Made by a program: the position numbers and the translations under genes. Shown piece by piece: positions 28,201-35,831 of a DNA stretch of 59,095 nt; the stretch's first letter is position 1, and each line of letters begins with the position of its first letter. The DNA comes from CAZLPZ01 sp964561535 (GTDB lineage Bacteria; Pseudomonadota; Alphaproteobacteria; Micavibrionales; Micavibrionaceae), in the NCBI GenBank assembly GCA_964561535.1, contig CAZLPZ010000005.1:1-59095 (forward strand), in the 5' to 3' direction. The notes beneath the pieces were generated by a model that did no database searches, had not been told where the DNA came from, and was given only the letters and a program-made list of their open reading frames with translations.

Positions 28201-31200
28201 ACGCCGATCACCAACACCCTGGCCGAAATCTACAACATGCAGCGGTACGTTGCCGACAGCCAGATGCAGCGCGACGGCATCAAGGATTGGGACTCGTGGT
28301 TTGCCACCTTCGCCGATAGCCAGTCCGATGTTGAGCTGACTTCGACAGGAGAGTATGACTCCGTAACGAGGTTGTCGCAGTTCATCAATACTGCTGACTT
28401 GAGGAACATGATCGGAGCCTACACGGATATCGTGTTCGCGGACGACATGCCTGAATTCAAGCCTCGCCATACCGATGGCGGGAAAACGATGAACAGCGAA
28501 GACCTGACCGACGAGGACAAGGACTTCCTGCTGAACGGCAAGACAGAGAATCCAGTGGGGCGGCCGTACAAGAAGATCATCAATGACGTTGCGGAAATGA
28601 CCGATGCGCAGCGCAATTACCTGCAAATATTGCAGGCTCGCGCAACCGCATTCAAGAACGCGCAACCCCGCGAACGAAAGAGGATGTCGACAGAGGGGCA
28701 CATCAATGCGCCAATCCTGATCGACAACCAGGCGCCTGCCGTTGGGCTCGACCCCCGCCTGTTCGACCTGTCGGCGCCAGACCATCCCAATCTGAAAATC
28801 AACCGGGCCGCCAAGAACATCCTGACGCACTTCAGCGAGGACAAGCTGGCAACGCAGGTTGTTTTCGTCGAGCGAGGATACGTCGATACCGTCGAAAGAA
28901 GCGTTCGGGGCGCCGATGGGTATCCCATGCGGACGCCTGACAGGAAGCCAATCAAGGGCACTGCGGCGACATTCAACCTTGTTGATGCGCTGGTAGAAAA
29001 GCTGGTCAAGGGCGGCATTCCAAGCGGACAGATTGCCATCATCGACGGCAGAACATCCGGCAAGCGCCGGCAAGAAGTGTCCGATGCGATGAACGCCGGA
29101 ACCATCCGAGTCGTCATCGGGATGACCAAGACGCTGGGTGTCGGCGTCAACATGCAAAAGCATCTTCGCGCGCTGCATCACCTTGATGCGCCGTGGATGC
29201 CCGGCGATCTGGAGCAAAGAAACGGGCGCGGACAGCGGCAGGGCAACCAGTGGAACACGCTGTTCGAGTACCGCTACATCACCGACCGCGTCGACGGGCG
29301 GCGCTGGCAGGTGCTGGCGATCAAAGAGCGGTTCATCAAGCAGTTTCTGAAAGCCAACACCGAAACGCGAATCATCGACGGGGACTCGGTATCTGACGAG
29401 GACGACACCGATATCATGTCGTCGCTGTCAGAGGCTGCAGGCGACCCGAGAATCATGCTGCGCCAGAAGCTGAAAGGCGAAGTCGAACGGCTGGAAAAAC
29501 GCGCCTACATGCACGACGCGGGGCGAGCGGACTCGGGGCGCAGATACCAGACGCTCAAGTACGACGTGCGGGAAATGGAGAGAATCGCCAAAAAGCTCGA
29601 TACAGACATTGACGCGGCAAAGCCGCTGCTTGAAAAAGGCAAGTTTTCCATCACGATCGACGGCAAGGAGTTCTCCGAACGCCAGCCCGCAGACGCCGCG
29701 ATCAAGTCGTTTGTCGACGGCATGAACATGTACCACAGCGGCCACAATCTGGGGAATATCGGGTCGTTCAAGATTACCCTCGACGTGCGCGCAGGCCAGT
29801 TGTACGGAACCATCGAGGGGCCTGGAGGGCTGACCTATGAGGTCAGGCCGTCCGTCGCCAGCATCGAGTCTGTATTGCGCAACCTGCATGGCCGGGCAAA
29901 CAATCTGGCCAAAGAGATAGAGGACAAGAACAAATCAATTCCCAGGCTGCTTGACGCCGCAAGAGCGCCATTCCAGCGAGCAGACGTTCTGGCGCAGAAG
30001 AAGAAACTGCTGCAACAGCTTGAGATGGATCTGCAAACCAATCCGGTTCCTCCCCCGCCGTGGCTTCGCCAAGGGGCGCCAGTCGAAACGCTGGTATACG
30101 TCAACGGCAAGGAATATGTCGTTGAAGGGCATCAGCACGGAAAGGATGGCTTCTTCGTCATTATTGCCACGCCCAAGGGGTCGAGGCGACTGCATTACGG
30201 CATGGCCAGGGACGCGCAAGGGATGGACCTGTACGAGGCTCATCTGTTCGAGCCGCCCGTATCGAAAGTTCAGACGTTCAAGAAGGGCGACGAGGTTGTC
30301 GACCAATCAGGCAGGCAATGGGCCATCCTGGCGTCGCCAACGGTGCAGGATGGCGTGCAGATCGTCTTTGCCGAAAACAAGGCGACCGGATCGAAGGAAG
30401 AATTGCTCGTCGACGTCTTGAAACCGGCCGGCGCGCTTATTCAACCAATTCCCATTTTTGACGGATCAGAGGACGTAGAGCCAACCATCGCCGCTTCTGA
30501 GCACGAGCAAGAACAGGCAAACCAGATCCAGGAAGCCGCGATGGCTGGCGCCTTGCCTGGAGAGCGGCGCCTTGCCCTGCTGGACTACCAAGACACGCTG
30601 GCCAGAAACAGCGGAGCGCTACCCGGAGAATCGCGCTACAACCTCGCCACCGACACCAAATCATCCCCGTCCGACCGCGCAATCTACAGCATGGTCGCCG
30701 AAGGAAAGACGGCAGCCGAAATCCTCTCGTTCATCGGCAAGGCGTCTCGGCGCCCGTTCAATCGGTATCTGGCGAACGCACTGCGCAACCTCGGGGCGGC
30801 ATCGACACTCACGCTCGACAGCCAGGGCGGCTGGCGGTTTGGCAATACCTCGCAGGCACAGCGGTACGCGGCCGCCTACAACCCGAAGACCGACACCGTT
30901 GCATTGTTCACGGCGCGCGATGCGGAGCGCCACACCCTCCATGAACTGACCCACGCTGCCACACTGAAAGCGATCGCAGCCGGCGGGCCGGCATCGCTGC
31001 AAATGCGTGCGCTGTTCCTGCACATCAAGCGCAATGGCTCGCTCGATGGCCAGTACGGCATGAGCAACCTGGATGAGTTCGTTGCCGAGGCGTTCTCGAA
31101 TCCGAAGTTCCAGGCGGCGCTCAAGAACATTCCTGCGCCGAAATCATCGACGCTGCGCAACGCATGGGAATGGTTCGTGCGCCTCGTTGCGAACATGCTC

Positions 31201-34200
31201 GGATTCAAGACGGCGCCGATGCGGACGGCGCTTGACGAGGCAATGACTGTAGGCGCGGCGCTGATGCGGGAGAATGCGGCGCTGAGTGGCGAGGTTGCGG
31301 GAGTCAGGGGCAGCGCTGGATTGCCAGACACCATCACCATCAACGGTGTCGAGCGCCCGACCACGAACAGCAACGGCAAGCAGATTGCGCAGGACGAGGC
31401 GGGGGTGCGGCGGTTTTGGGAATGGTTCGGCGAGTCGAAGGTTACGGACGAGAAAGGAAGGCCGCTTGTCCTGTTCCACGGCGCCACCGCAGACTTTGGC
31501 GCAGACGGTGCGCCTGTGGCGTTCGACTTTGGAAGAACGGCAGACGAAGACCTAAGCTCAGGGAAAGGCGCTTACCTGACGACAAGCCCGGAAGCTGCGA
31601 GCAGGTACGCAGACGGTATTTCATGGGGCAATGGCGGCGAGTCTGACGCGCCCAACGTCATGCCGGTATATGCTCGAATCGAAGCGCCGTTCTCGAAAAC
31701 CGCTTCATACCGGATCGAGGACTTTGAAAGCGTCCTGCCAGAATCGGTAGTGGAAGACGCGAAGAACAGCGCCAATCCCGGCGAAAACTTCCTTGAGGAA
31801 ACACAGCAGGCGATTGACGACTTGCAATCCCGCCTTGAGGATTTGCAGGCCGGATACCTGAACGACGAGATTGCCGACGAATACCGGATTGACGAAAGCG
31901 ACTATGACAGCGAAGACGAATACCAGGCGGCAATTGAAGAAGCCATTGAAAGAGAAGTTGGCGACGCTGAACGCACGATTGAACGCTATGAAGGCGAAGT
32001 TGAGCGTGCTTGGGCTGATGCGAAAGCGGAATACTCAAACACGCGCCTGAGTGGCGACGAGATTTGGACCGCGATCAAGGAGGATTTGCCGGAGTACGCC
32101 GATTGGAAGAATGAGCGTCAGCTTTTCGGCGGCGACTCTGCAAGCATCGAGATGGATACCGAAGTCGCTCGCATCCTATTCGATGCGTTCGGCTTCGATG
32201 GCGTGAAGCGGACGGACAAGTTCCCGATCAAGACGCAGCACACCGTCTATATCGCCAACAACGCTCCGACTCAGATCAAGAGCGCGACGGGCAACAGCAG
32301 CCAATTCGACCCCGCCAATCCTGACATCCGCTACAGCGCCGGCGCCGACTGGTACAACGGACCAAGCGGCGCGCCTGTCCGCAACGCCTGGCAGCGCGCC
32401 AAGGCGAAAGCCGCCGAAATCCTCTCGCCGAAGAACCTCGACAAGATCATCTACGAGATGCAGGACAAGTACGTCGACCTCAAGCGCCTGCGTGACCACA
32501 TCAAGGCCATCGGCGGCACGATTACCGACATGAACGACGCCTACCTTGGCGAGGAGCTTTACCACCAGCGCCTGGCCTACCGCACCGAAAAGTTCGGCGC
32601 TGACGAACTGCTACCACTGCAGGCTGAGATGCGCGCCAAGGGAATCAGCCAAAGCGAACTGGAAACCTTCCTGCACGCGCGGCACGCGCCCGAGGCGAAT
32701 GCCGAGATGGCAAAGCGCAACCCGAATCAGGGCGAAATCGATGCCGGCCGGAAGCAGGCGGCAGACGCCGTGCGCGACCTCGAACTGCAGCTTCAACGGG
32801 CCAAGGCAACGGGATCGGCAACGCATGCCCTCGAGCGCGCCCTCAACGAAGCGCGCGGGGAACTGGTGAAGTGGAACGGCGCGCAGGCCTTCCGTGGGAC
32901 CGAAGAAGAGCGCACGTCACTTTCAGGGATGTCGGATGCTGCATCTGCGGCAATCTTGGCCGGCCTGACCCCGAAGCGCCGTGCCGAACTGGACGCGCTA
33001 GCGGTCCGTGTAGACGCCATCAACGAGGGCACGCTGCAATTGCTCGACGATTACGGCTTGATGCCGAAGGCGGCGCTCACCGCATGGCGTAACACCTATC
33101 AGCATTACATCCCGCTGCATCGTGACGAGGCGCACCCGGACAGCCTGAGCCATCCCATTGGCCAAGGCTTCAACGTCAAGGGCGATGCGGCAAAGCGCAG
33201 GACCGGCAGCAACCAGAAGGTGACGAACATCCTTGGGCACATCGCTATGCAGCGCGAGGCGGCGCTGACACGCGGCGAGAAGAACCACGTGATGCTCAAG
33301 CTTTACCTGATGGCGCGCCAGAATCCGCTGCCGGACGTGTGGAAGGTAGGGTCTGCGCCTACCATCGACACGATCGACAAGGCGACCGGGTTCGTGAAGT
33401 CGATTCCCGATCCGCTTTACAAGACAAGGTCGAACGTGCTGGTACTTCGGGTTGGCGGCAAGGACGTGGCCATCACGATCAACGAGCACAACCCGGAGGC
33501 GCTGCGCATGGCGCACGCGTTGAAAAATCTGGATGTTGATGACTTGCACTACCTGATTCCCGTCGTCGGCAAGGCAACGCGCTGGTTCGCCAGCATGAAC
33601 ACGCAATACAACCCGATTTTCGGAATCATCAATCTGATGCGGGACACGCAGGAGGCGGCGCTGAATCTCTCGACGACGGAACTGGCCGGCAAACAAGGCG
33701 AGATTCTCAAGGACCAGTTGAGCATCCTCAAGGAAGTGCTGCAGAACAAAGGGCGCATGCCGAAGACCGGGAAATGGGCCGCGATATTCGCCGAACTCAA
33801 GGAGGTTGGAGGAACGACGGGATACCGTGACCTGTTCCTCGACGCCGAATCGCGTGGCAAGGCCCTGCAGGACACGCTGAAATCGCTCGACAGGGGAAAG
33901 GCCAGCCAAGCGGCGCATGCCGTCGCAGACTGGCTATCCGACTACAACGAGGCGATGGAAAACGCTACCCGACTGGCGGCATACAAGGCCGGTATCGACA
34001 GCGGTATGAGCAAGGAGCGCGCGGCGAGCCTCGCCAAGAACCTGACGGTGAACTTCAACCGAAAGGGGCGGCAGACTCGCGAACTGGGTGCGCTGTACGC
34101 CTTCTTCAATGCCGCGGTGCAGGGCACGACGCGCATGGCGCAGACGCTGGCGGGGCCGGCGGGCCGGAAGATCATGGCTGGCGGGGTGCTGCTCGGCGCC

Positions 34201-35184
34201 CTGAATGCGCTGCTCGGTATCGCCATGATGGGCGGCGGCGATGGTGACGACGACGAGTGGGAAAAAATCCCGGAGTTCGTCAAGGAGCGCTCGATCATCA
34301 TCCCGATCGGCCGGCAGGACTACCTCAGCATCCCGATGCCGCTCGGCTTCCAGTTCCTGCCGAACATCGGGCGCCTGGCGGTCGAGATGGCCGTCTACAA
34401 GGACAAGACGGCCGGCAAGCAGATGGCGAGCCTATTTACGGTGCTGGCCGATGCGTTCAACCCGCTGGGCGGTAGCTCTCCGCCTATGCAGATCATCGCG
34501 CCAACGGTCATGGACCCGTTTGTTGCCCTGGCGCAGAACAAGGACTGGACCGGCCGGCCGATCTTTATTGAAAACCGCAACAGCCTCGACCCTAAGCCGG
34601 GGCTGCAGCGCTCGAAGGACTCGGCCACGCCCTGGGCCAAGGGTTTTGCGGAGGCGATCAACGCCATTACCGGCGGCACTGAATACACGCCTGGCGGATG
34701 GTCGCCGACGCCCGATCAGATTGACTACGTGATTGGGCAACTGACTGGCGGAGTCGGGCGCGAGGCGGGCAAGGTGGCATCCACCTTGTCGGCACCGTTG
34801 ACCGGAGAGGAATTGCCGGCACACAAGATTCCGCTTGCCGGCCGACTGTACGGCAGCACCAGCGGAACGTCCGGGCAGTCGGAGAGGTTCTACGAAAACA
34901 TCACCCGGGCGAACGCGGCCGAGAGCGAAATCAAGGGTCGGGCCAGGGACGGCCTCAGTGTCGCGGAATACCTGCGCGATAACCCGGGCGCCGTCGAACT
35001 GGCCGTGCGCGGGAACGCGGCAGAGAAACAGGTAAGCGCACTGCGCAAGATGCGACGCGACGCGGTGAAGCAGGGAGGACCGGAAGCAACTGGACGGGTA
35101 CGCGACCTAAACGAGCGCATGGCGGCGGTAATGCGAGACTTTAACAACGAGTCCGGCAAGGTCGGAAGAAGGGAAGAACAATGA
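22198..35184 (+). CDS. Giant polyvalent protein: DNA methyltransferase, SNF2-like helicase, zincin and ADP-ribosyltransferase-like domains
   Basis: This open part codes for about 4,328 residues, and the joined gene for 4,942. Domains in order are as follows. Near 24215-24335 lies an RMF/CrpP-like motif (AYKAGRAAF, AWHSGWDAA). An adenine-type methyltransferase at about 25.4-25.95 kb has VLEPSMGIGNF at 25462 and GNWPF at 25660. An SNF2-like helicase at 27.5-29.3 kb has EVGTGKT at 27511, VDEAHEF at 28042, FTGTPITN at 28192 and EQRNGRGQRQ near 29212. A zincin motif HELTH lies at 30940 with EFVAEAF downstream. An ADP-ribosyltransferase-like domain runs from LFHGAT at 31471 to QIKSATGN near 32272. 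A helical LPD38-like region (NPIFGIINLMRD) follows, then a hydrophobic helix at about 34.17-34.24 kb. The order matches DarB-like polyvalent proteins and the giant protein of Bcep22. They are packed in virions and protect entering DNA from restriction (family knowledge). The methyltransferase motif has Trp where NPPF is usual. Confidence 0.9.
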   Translation, partial: SGGAGNEMSAGNVGETLPDGETIPKKTRRKPAIAEREPAIAERPVVTNETATDAPQTPLSSAGETQTPRKNPGTKSNPPPIMRRDDLVGAIMRVTGGNGIHSSMAPDTVGDNANKATRLRGLFTNRGTTDLGDVAMLLRESESFDVRDGEHLSEMIRQASFGDVPVSMERQERNAEADKEKQHRDRIRAMAKKYKLKTDFVKFSVLEGRVLYVERQRHKQAVNALTERDKKRFEAAVQQLEGLVSEEEVGAILRDVNERPNLDGREKWKEARRLLEQFAQDARHKEIEGAIDRAEQSTTTEEPDWFKEDDDEADTGSGNGGLSAEDHGKDGDRVQGQSEPAAGEERESGVLAGGEESGQGNRETPAGRLELTGQTQQEAAAAEAEAKAQANREAKARQEAEKAKKEAETKAEIKLRSEAAASTFELGGNAMDNLTGQGSILDAPAAPVAAEKQEEPLQSVTIGQFRHTKTGLMQYSVAFKDKVSPEIFAQAKAIASRDKTRWSAFKGGGAIPGFLFASEAKAKKFASEVDKLVNPAAAKAQDATALADNQVRLPGNPYTYTKHADGRWSWAVSPAPVAKPNFLGANAEVIPKAEKALAEKRGESKQDPATAVAEEKASPTEEDIGALFDAAMNDVFGEAPAVPAAPAPKSSTQSRPENPRSPRNISPEELERRDAYKAGRAAFARGTRRDFAHDFTPEILAAWHSGWDAAKYDREAADRAQAQSPAPTTSPPPRAPSAAAAAASAIKNAGMGLADVAKGLSALFKPKPGTLGTGLPFDEDTYAAAKPYFLAGVQHFKQAGADIAEMLKSLIVSLRDQFGMDRETIDNMKPYIVRFMGDVKAGKLNYDESPAGETNAQEQAGAQNISGEGGVPEVGKGGNAQTGGQGNSADNQPSGANPESVEGVSPANAERPGGNGPVSEVRGPDASQDVGSAGGVLGGGDVLAGQPGASAEGVPDDVPARSLGNYHIADPEALIGGSPRVRFARNKAAIEAFQNVSAEGRAPTAEERDTIARFIGWGSFGQDLFNGSWANPAPKPEWKEADAWLREHLGKDDWQSAQASIINAHYTDPPTVQTMWEMVKQMGFTGGRVLEPSMGIGNFFGMMPRDMMERSQLTGIEMESLTGGMAKMLYPDANIQIKPYQDSKTSDGFYDLVIGNWPFAAQAPLDRRYMRMSPTLHDYFFLKALDQVRSGGLVVGITSSGTMDKAGESARYAMARKADLIGAFRLPSGAFEKYAGTSVVTDILVFRKRADDNPNATTENWLKTKETETPQGTPVKVNAYFADNPQFVLGTTNYGHGTTRGVPGMIVDRPADLMDRLKAIPEQLPADAYAPAITGAHLSFISNHTNDRQQSIVIGQDNGLYVVNGEHLRPLHDEHDYRIKDAKKTAAREAQIRALIGLRKAYASLIDSERAGGSAAESNRKTLNALYASFVQAHGAINESDGLNILKKVRDPFYPSLAALEVKGATGYRPAMILSRPTMRAAKALSEPTIEDAFVLARNKSMSLDMEALAKDAKVTVSEATKVLVDAGAIFKTPVGNYEVSDAYLSGNVRRKLHEAEAALNDGDESMAGNIAALKKVIPPDEPYYRIEAKLGAPWVSASQYRDFVSELLGVSGADKDDIKIENRMGRWVVQFENPRFNHRPEATAAWGMQAYPFSKLVRAAMNNTSVTIRVRDADGNVVVSPGLTEEANTKIGNIREHFSSWVWSDIDRRSVLEKEYNEVMRAIAAPRFDGSFLRLEGMALQRGTHEFSLRAHQTDAIWRGLVNQMGIYAHEVGTGKTYTMAGLAVESRRYGLAKKPLIFAHNANSAAVAREFQEMYPAAKVLYIDNLSPGTIGTTMRQIANDDWDAVVVPHSLIERFALTKESLDAIAAEEITLLEEEAVLAAQEDNSNLTVDMMSDEEAMKRVRSPTAKELVKARNAILARIARMAAQSSREDSVSFEELGVDMVIVDEAHEFKKPPLVTRMKMKGLNKGSSGMSISLRFLTDYVKQQNNGKGVHLFTGTPITNTLAEIYNMQRYVADSQMQRDGIKDWDSWFATFADSQSDVELTSTGEYDSVTRLSQFINTADLRNMIGAYTDIVFADDMPEFKPRHTDGGKTMNSEDLTDEDKDFLLNGKTENPVGRPYKKIINDVAEMTDAQRNYLQILQARATAFKNAQPRERKRMSTEGHINAPILIDNQAPAVGLDPRLFDLSAPDHPNLKINRAAKNILTHFSEDKLATQVVFVERGYVDTVERSVRGADGYPMRTPDRKPIKGTAATFNLVDALVEKLVKGGIPSGQIAIIDGRTSGKRRQEVSDAMNAGTIRVVIGMTKTLGVGVNMQKHLRALHHLDAPWMPGDLEQRNGRGQRQGNQWNTLFEYRYITDRVDGRRWQVLAIKERFIKQFLKANTETRIIDGDSVSDEDDTDIMSSLSEAAGDPRIMLRQKLKGEVERLEKRAYMHDAGRADSGRRYQTLKYDVREMERIAKKLDTDIDAAKPLLEKGKFSITIDGKEFSERQPADAAIKSFVDGMNMYHSGHNLGNIGSFKITLDVRAGQLYGTIEGPGGLTYEVRPSVASIESVLRNLHGRANNLAKEIEDKNKSIPRLLDAARAPFQRADVLAQKKKLLQQLEMDLQTNPVPPPPWLRQGAPVETLVYVNGKEYVVEGHQHGKDGFFVIIATPKGSRRLHYGMARDAQGMDLYEAHLFEPPVSKVQTFKKGDEVVDQSGRQWAILASPTVQDGVQIVFAENKATGSKEELLVDVLKPAGALIQPIPIFDGSEDVEPTIAASEHEQEQANQIQEAAMAGALPGERRLALLDYQDTLARNSGALPGESRYNLATDTKSSPSDRAIYSMVAEGKTAAEILSFIGKASRRPFNRYLANALRNLGAASTLTLDSQGGWRFGNTSQAQRYAAAYNPKTDTVALFTARDAERHTLHELTHAATLKAIAAGGPASLQMRALFLHIKRNGSLDGQYGMSNLDEFVAEAFSNPKFQAALKNIPAPKSSTLRNAWEWFVRLVANMLGFKTAPMRTALDEAMTVGAALMRENAALSGEVAGVRGSAGLPDTITINGVERPTTNSNGKQIAQDEAGVRRFWEWFGESKVTDEKGRPLVLFHGATADFGADGAPVAFDFGRTADEDLSSGKGAYLTTSPEAASRYADGISWGNGGESDAPNVMPVYARIEAPFSKTASYRIEDFESVLPESVVEDAKNSANPGENFLEETQQAIDDLQSRLEDLQAGYLNDEIADEYRIDESDYDSEDEYQAAIEEAIEREVGDAERTIERYEGEVERAWADAKAEYSNTRLSGDEIWTAIKEDLPEYADWKNERQLFGGDSASIEMDTEVARILFDAFGFDGVKRTDKFPIKTQHTVYIANNAPTQIKSATGNSSQFDPANPDIRYSAGADWYNGPSGAPVRNAWQRAKAKAAEILSPKNLDKIIYEMQDKYVDLKRLRDHIKAIGGTITDMNDAYLGEELYHQRLAYRTEKFGADELLPLQAEMRAKGISQSELETFLHARHAPEANAEMAKRNPNQGEIDAGRKQAADAVRDLELQLQRAKATGSATHALERALNEARGELVKWNGAQAFRGTEEERTSLSGMSDAASAAILAGLTPKRRAELDALAVRVDAINEGTLQLLDDYGLMPKAALTAWRNTYQHYIPLHRDEAHPDSLSHPIGQGFNVKGDAAKRRTGSNQKVTNILGHIAMQREAALTRGEKNHVMLKLYLMARQNPLPDVWKVGSAPTIDTIDKATGFVKSIPDPLYKTRSNVLVLRVGGKDVAITINEHNPEALRMAHALKNLDVDDLHYLIPVVGKATRWFASMNTQYNPIFGIINLMRDTQEAALNLSTTELAGKQGEILKDQLSILKEVLQNKGRMPKTGKWAAIFAELKEVGGTTGYRDLFLDAESRGKALQDTLKSLDRGKASQAAHAVADWLSDYNEAMENATRLAAYKAGIDSGMSKERAASLAKNLTVNFNRKGRQTRELGALYAFFNAAVQGTTRMAQTLAGPAGRKIMAGGVLLGALNALLGIAMMGGGDGDDDEWEKIPEFVKERSIIIPIGRQDYLSIPMPLGFQFLPNIGRLAVEMAVYKDKTAGKQMASLFTVLADAFNPLGGSSPPMQIIAPTVMDPFVALAQNKDWTGRPIFIENRNSLDPKPGLQRSKDSATPWAKGFAEAINAITGGTEYTPGGWSPTPDQIDYVIGQLTGGVGREAGKVASTLSAPLTGEELPAHKIPLAGRLYGSTSGTSGQSERFYENITRANAAESEIKGRARDGLSVAEYLRDNPGAVELAVRGNAAEKQVSALRKMRRDAVKQGGPEATGRVRDLNERMAAVMRDFNNESGKVGRREEQ
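23075..23305 (+). CDS. Nested gene 1: small protein in the +1 frame inside the giant gene
   Basis: A GTG at 23075 has AAGGAG nine bases upstream and opens a 76-residue frame, +1 relative to the giant gene. The product has a Pro/Lys-rich start and then a helical, balanced sequence (LATEDYLLRIMEKMGIEFKD, AVKKAAKVIGKPLPDA) that reads like a folded protein. In the same stretch the giant protein is a Gly/Glu/Asp/Ser-rich linker. That contrast suggests the small frame is the constrained one. I do not recognise the family. An ATG at 23123 is an alternative start but its ribosome site is too close. Confidence 0.5.
   Translation: MPNNPQPPKSQTGSRKMTTKQTQDLATEDYLLRIMEKMGIEFKDSPNPPPEKSGKAEFSRAVKKAAKVIGKPLPDA
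24761..25102 (+). CDS. Nested gene 2: helical protein in the +1 frame inside the giant gene
   Basis: The ATG at 24761 has AGGAG six bases upstream, a strong ribosome site in the middle of the giant gene. It opens 113 codons in the +1 frame. The product is helical and of normal composition, with regularly spaced Trp and Leu (LAERVAFQKWVRAETLKLE, ILKAWKAYHPQMLNDLE, LMQAKMWEAQEAYSAAG). The giant protein in the same bases is a low-complexity Gly/Asn/Ser/Pro linker, just before the methyltransferase domain. I infer a real overprinted gene, made at its own start late in infection. It could be an accessory of the giant protein, since P1 DarB also works with small partner proteins. No family is recognised. 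Confidence 0.62.
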   Translation: MLKNRPALKTLAERVAFQKWVRAETLKLEAKEIAPTISLREQILKAWKAYHPQMLNDLEAMGLSVRFADLMQAKMWEAQEAYSAAGMCWPDSLEQAQREFLMMYPQEASETTT

Positions 35185-35513
35185 GCGCCAAAGCTTTCAT
35201 GAACTCAGAAGATGGCGACAGCCAGATAAGAGCCGACCGGCAGGGATACGACGGGACCGATAGGCGGTCATGGAAGGGCGAAGCAGACATGCTGCACGCG
35301 CGCCTCGATGCGATTGAATCGCTATCGCGCGAAACGCACGGCCTGATGGCTGGCCACATCGCGGAAGAGCGGGAAACAAAGGCAGCGATTGACGAGCTTA
35401 TCCTGTTGTGGCGCGGCAGTAAGCTGGTCATGTCTGGGTTCAAATTGCTGATTCCGATCTTTGCTGCGCTGCTCGGGGCGGCGCTTTGGGCAAAAGATCA
35501 CGTCAAGTGGTGA
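35181..35513 (+). CDS. Small protein with one C-terminal membrane segment (possible holin or spanin-like role)
   Basis: The 110-residue protein starts at an ATGA overlap with the giant gene. It has a charged N-terminus, a helical middle (ARLDAIESLSRETHGLM) and a single hydrophobic helix near residues 84-104 (MSGFKLLIPIFAALLGAALW) followed by a short basic end. It is the last rightward late gene before attP, a usual place for lysis functions. No endolysin lies beside it. A type III-like holin or another membrane protein is possible. The assignment is from topology and place only. Confidence 0.55.
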   Translation: MSAKAFMNSEDGDSQIRADRQGYDGTDRRSWKGEADMLHARLDAIESLSRETHGLMAGHIAEERETKAAIDELILLWRGSKLVMSGFKLLIPIFAALLGAALWAKDHVKW

Positions 35514-35669
35514 CACCAAACAGGGCACCAAAGTGACCTATGACCAAATCGTGACACGTCATGCCCGATTTCTGAGGCGTATGACCGATTCAGTCCGTTT
35601 CTGGCCATGATTCAAAGTCGTACAGCTGGCAGATAATTCTTGCATCCTGCTGTTTTCACTTGGTTTTGT

Positions 35670-35718
35670 TGGTAGGCGCGATTGGAATCGAACCAACGAC
35701 CCCCACCATGTCAAGGTG
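35670..35718 (-). other. attP: attP core: 3' half of a tRNA-Val(GAC) gene
   Basis: Read on the minus strand these 49 bases are the 3' part of a tRNA-Val gene. They include the anticodon arm CACCTTGACATGGTG with anticodon GAC, the variable segment GGGGGTC, the T arm GTTGGTTCGATTCCAAT, the acceptor strand CGCGCCT and ACCA. The 5' half is absent, so it is not a working tRNA gene. Such a fragment next to an integrase marks the site where recombination restores a host tRNA. The predicted attB is the 3' end of the host tRNA-Val(GAC) gene. The surrounding non-coding stretch 35514-35831 holds this core, several short GTGAC/ATGACC-like words that might be integrase arm sites, and two DnaA-box-like words. 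Confidence 0.88.
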
Positions 35719-35804
35719 AATCCCATATGTCGCAGGCCATTGAATCTGCTGCTGAATATTTGCATCCATGTCAGGACTATGCCAGAACCGTGACGCAGCA
35801 TCGA

Positions 35805-35831
35805 TTATCCACAGGAAGAAAGTTATCCACA
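35805..35831 (+). promoter_or_regulatory. Two DnaA-box-like direct repeats (TTATCCACA) between attP and integrase
   Basis: TTATCCACA occurs at 35805-35813 and again at 35823-35831, 18 bp apart in the same direction. Both match the DnaA-box consensus TTATNCACA exactly. They end immediately before the integrase stop codon. They could bind host DnaA, or be arm-type integrase sites that happen to resemble it. Confidence 0.6.

Noticed and set aside
27679..29217. Long minus-strand open frame (512 codons) opposite the helicase domain
   Set aside because: It lies wholly antisense to strongly conserved helicase motifs, has no ribosome site, and is expected from GC-rich third positions.
35670..35718. 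Functional tRNA gene
   Set aside because: Only the anticodon arm, T arm and acceptor 3' end are present; the D arm and 5' acceptor strand are missing.
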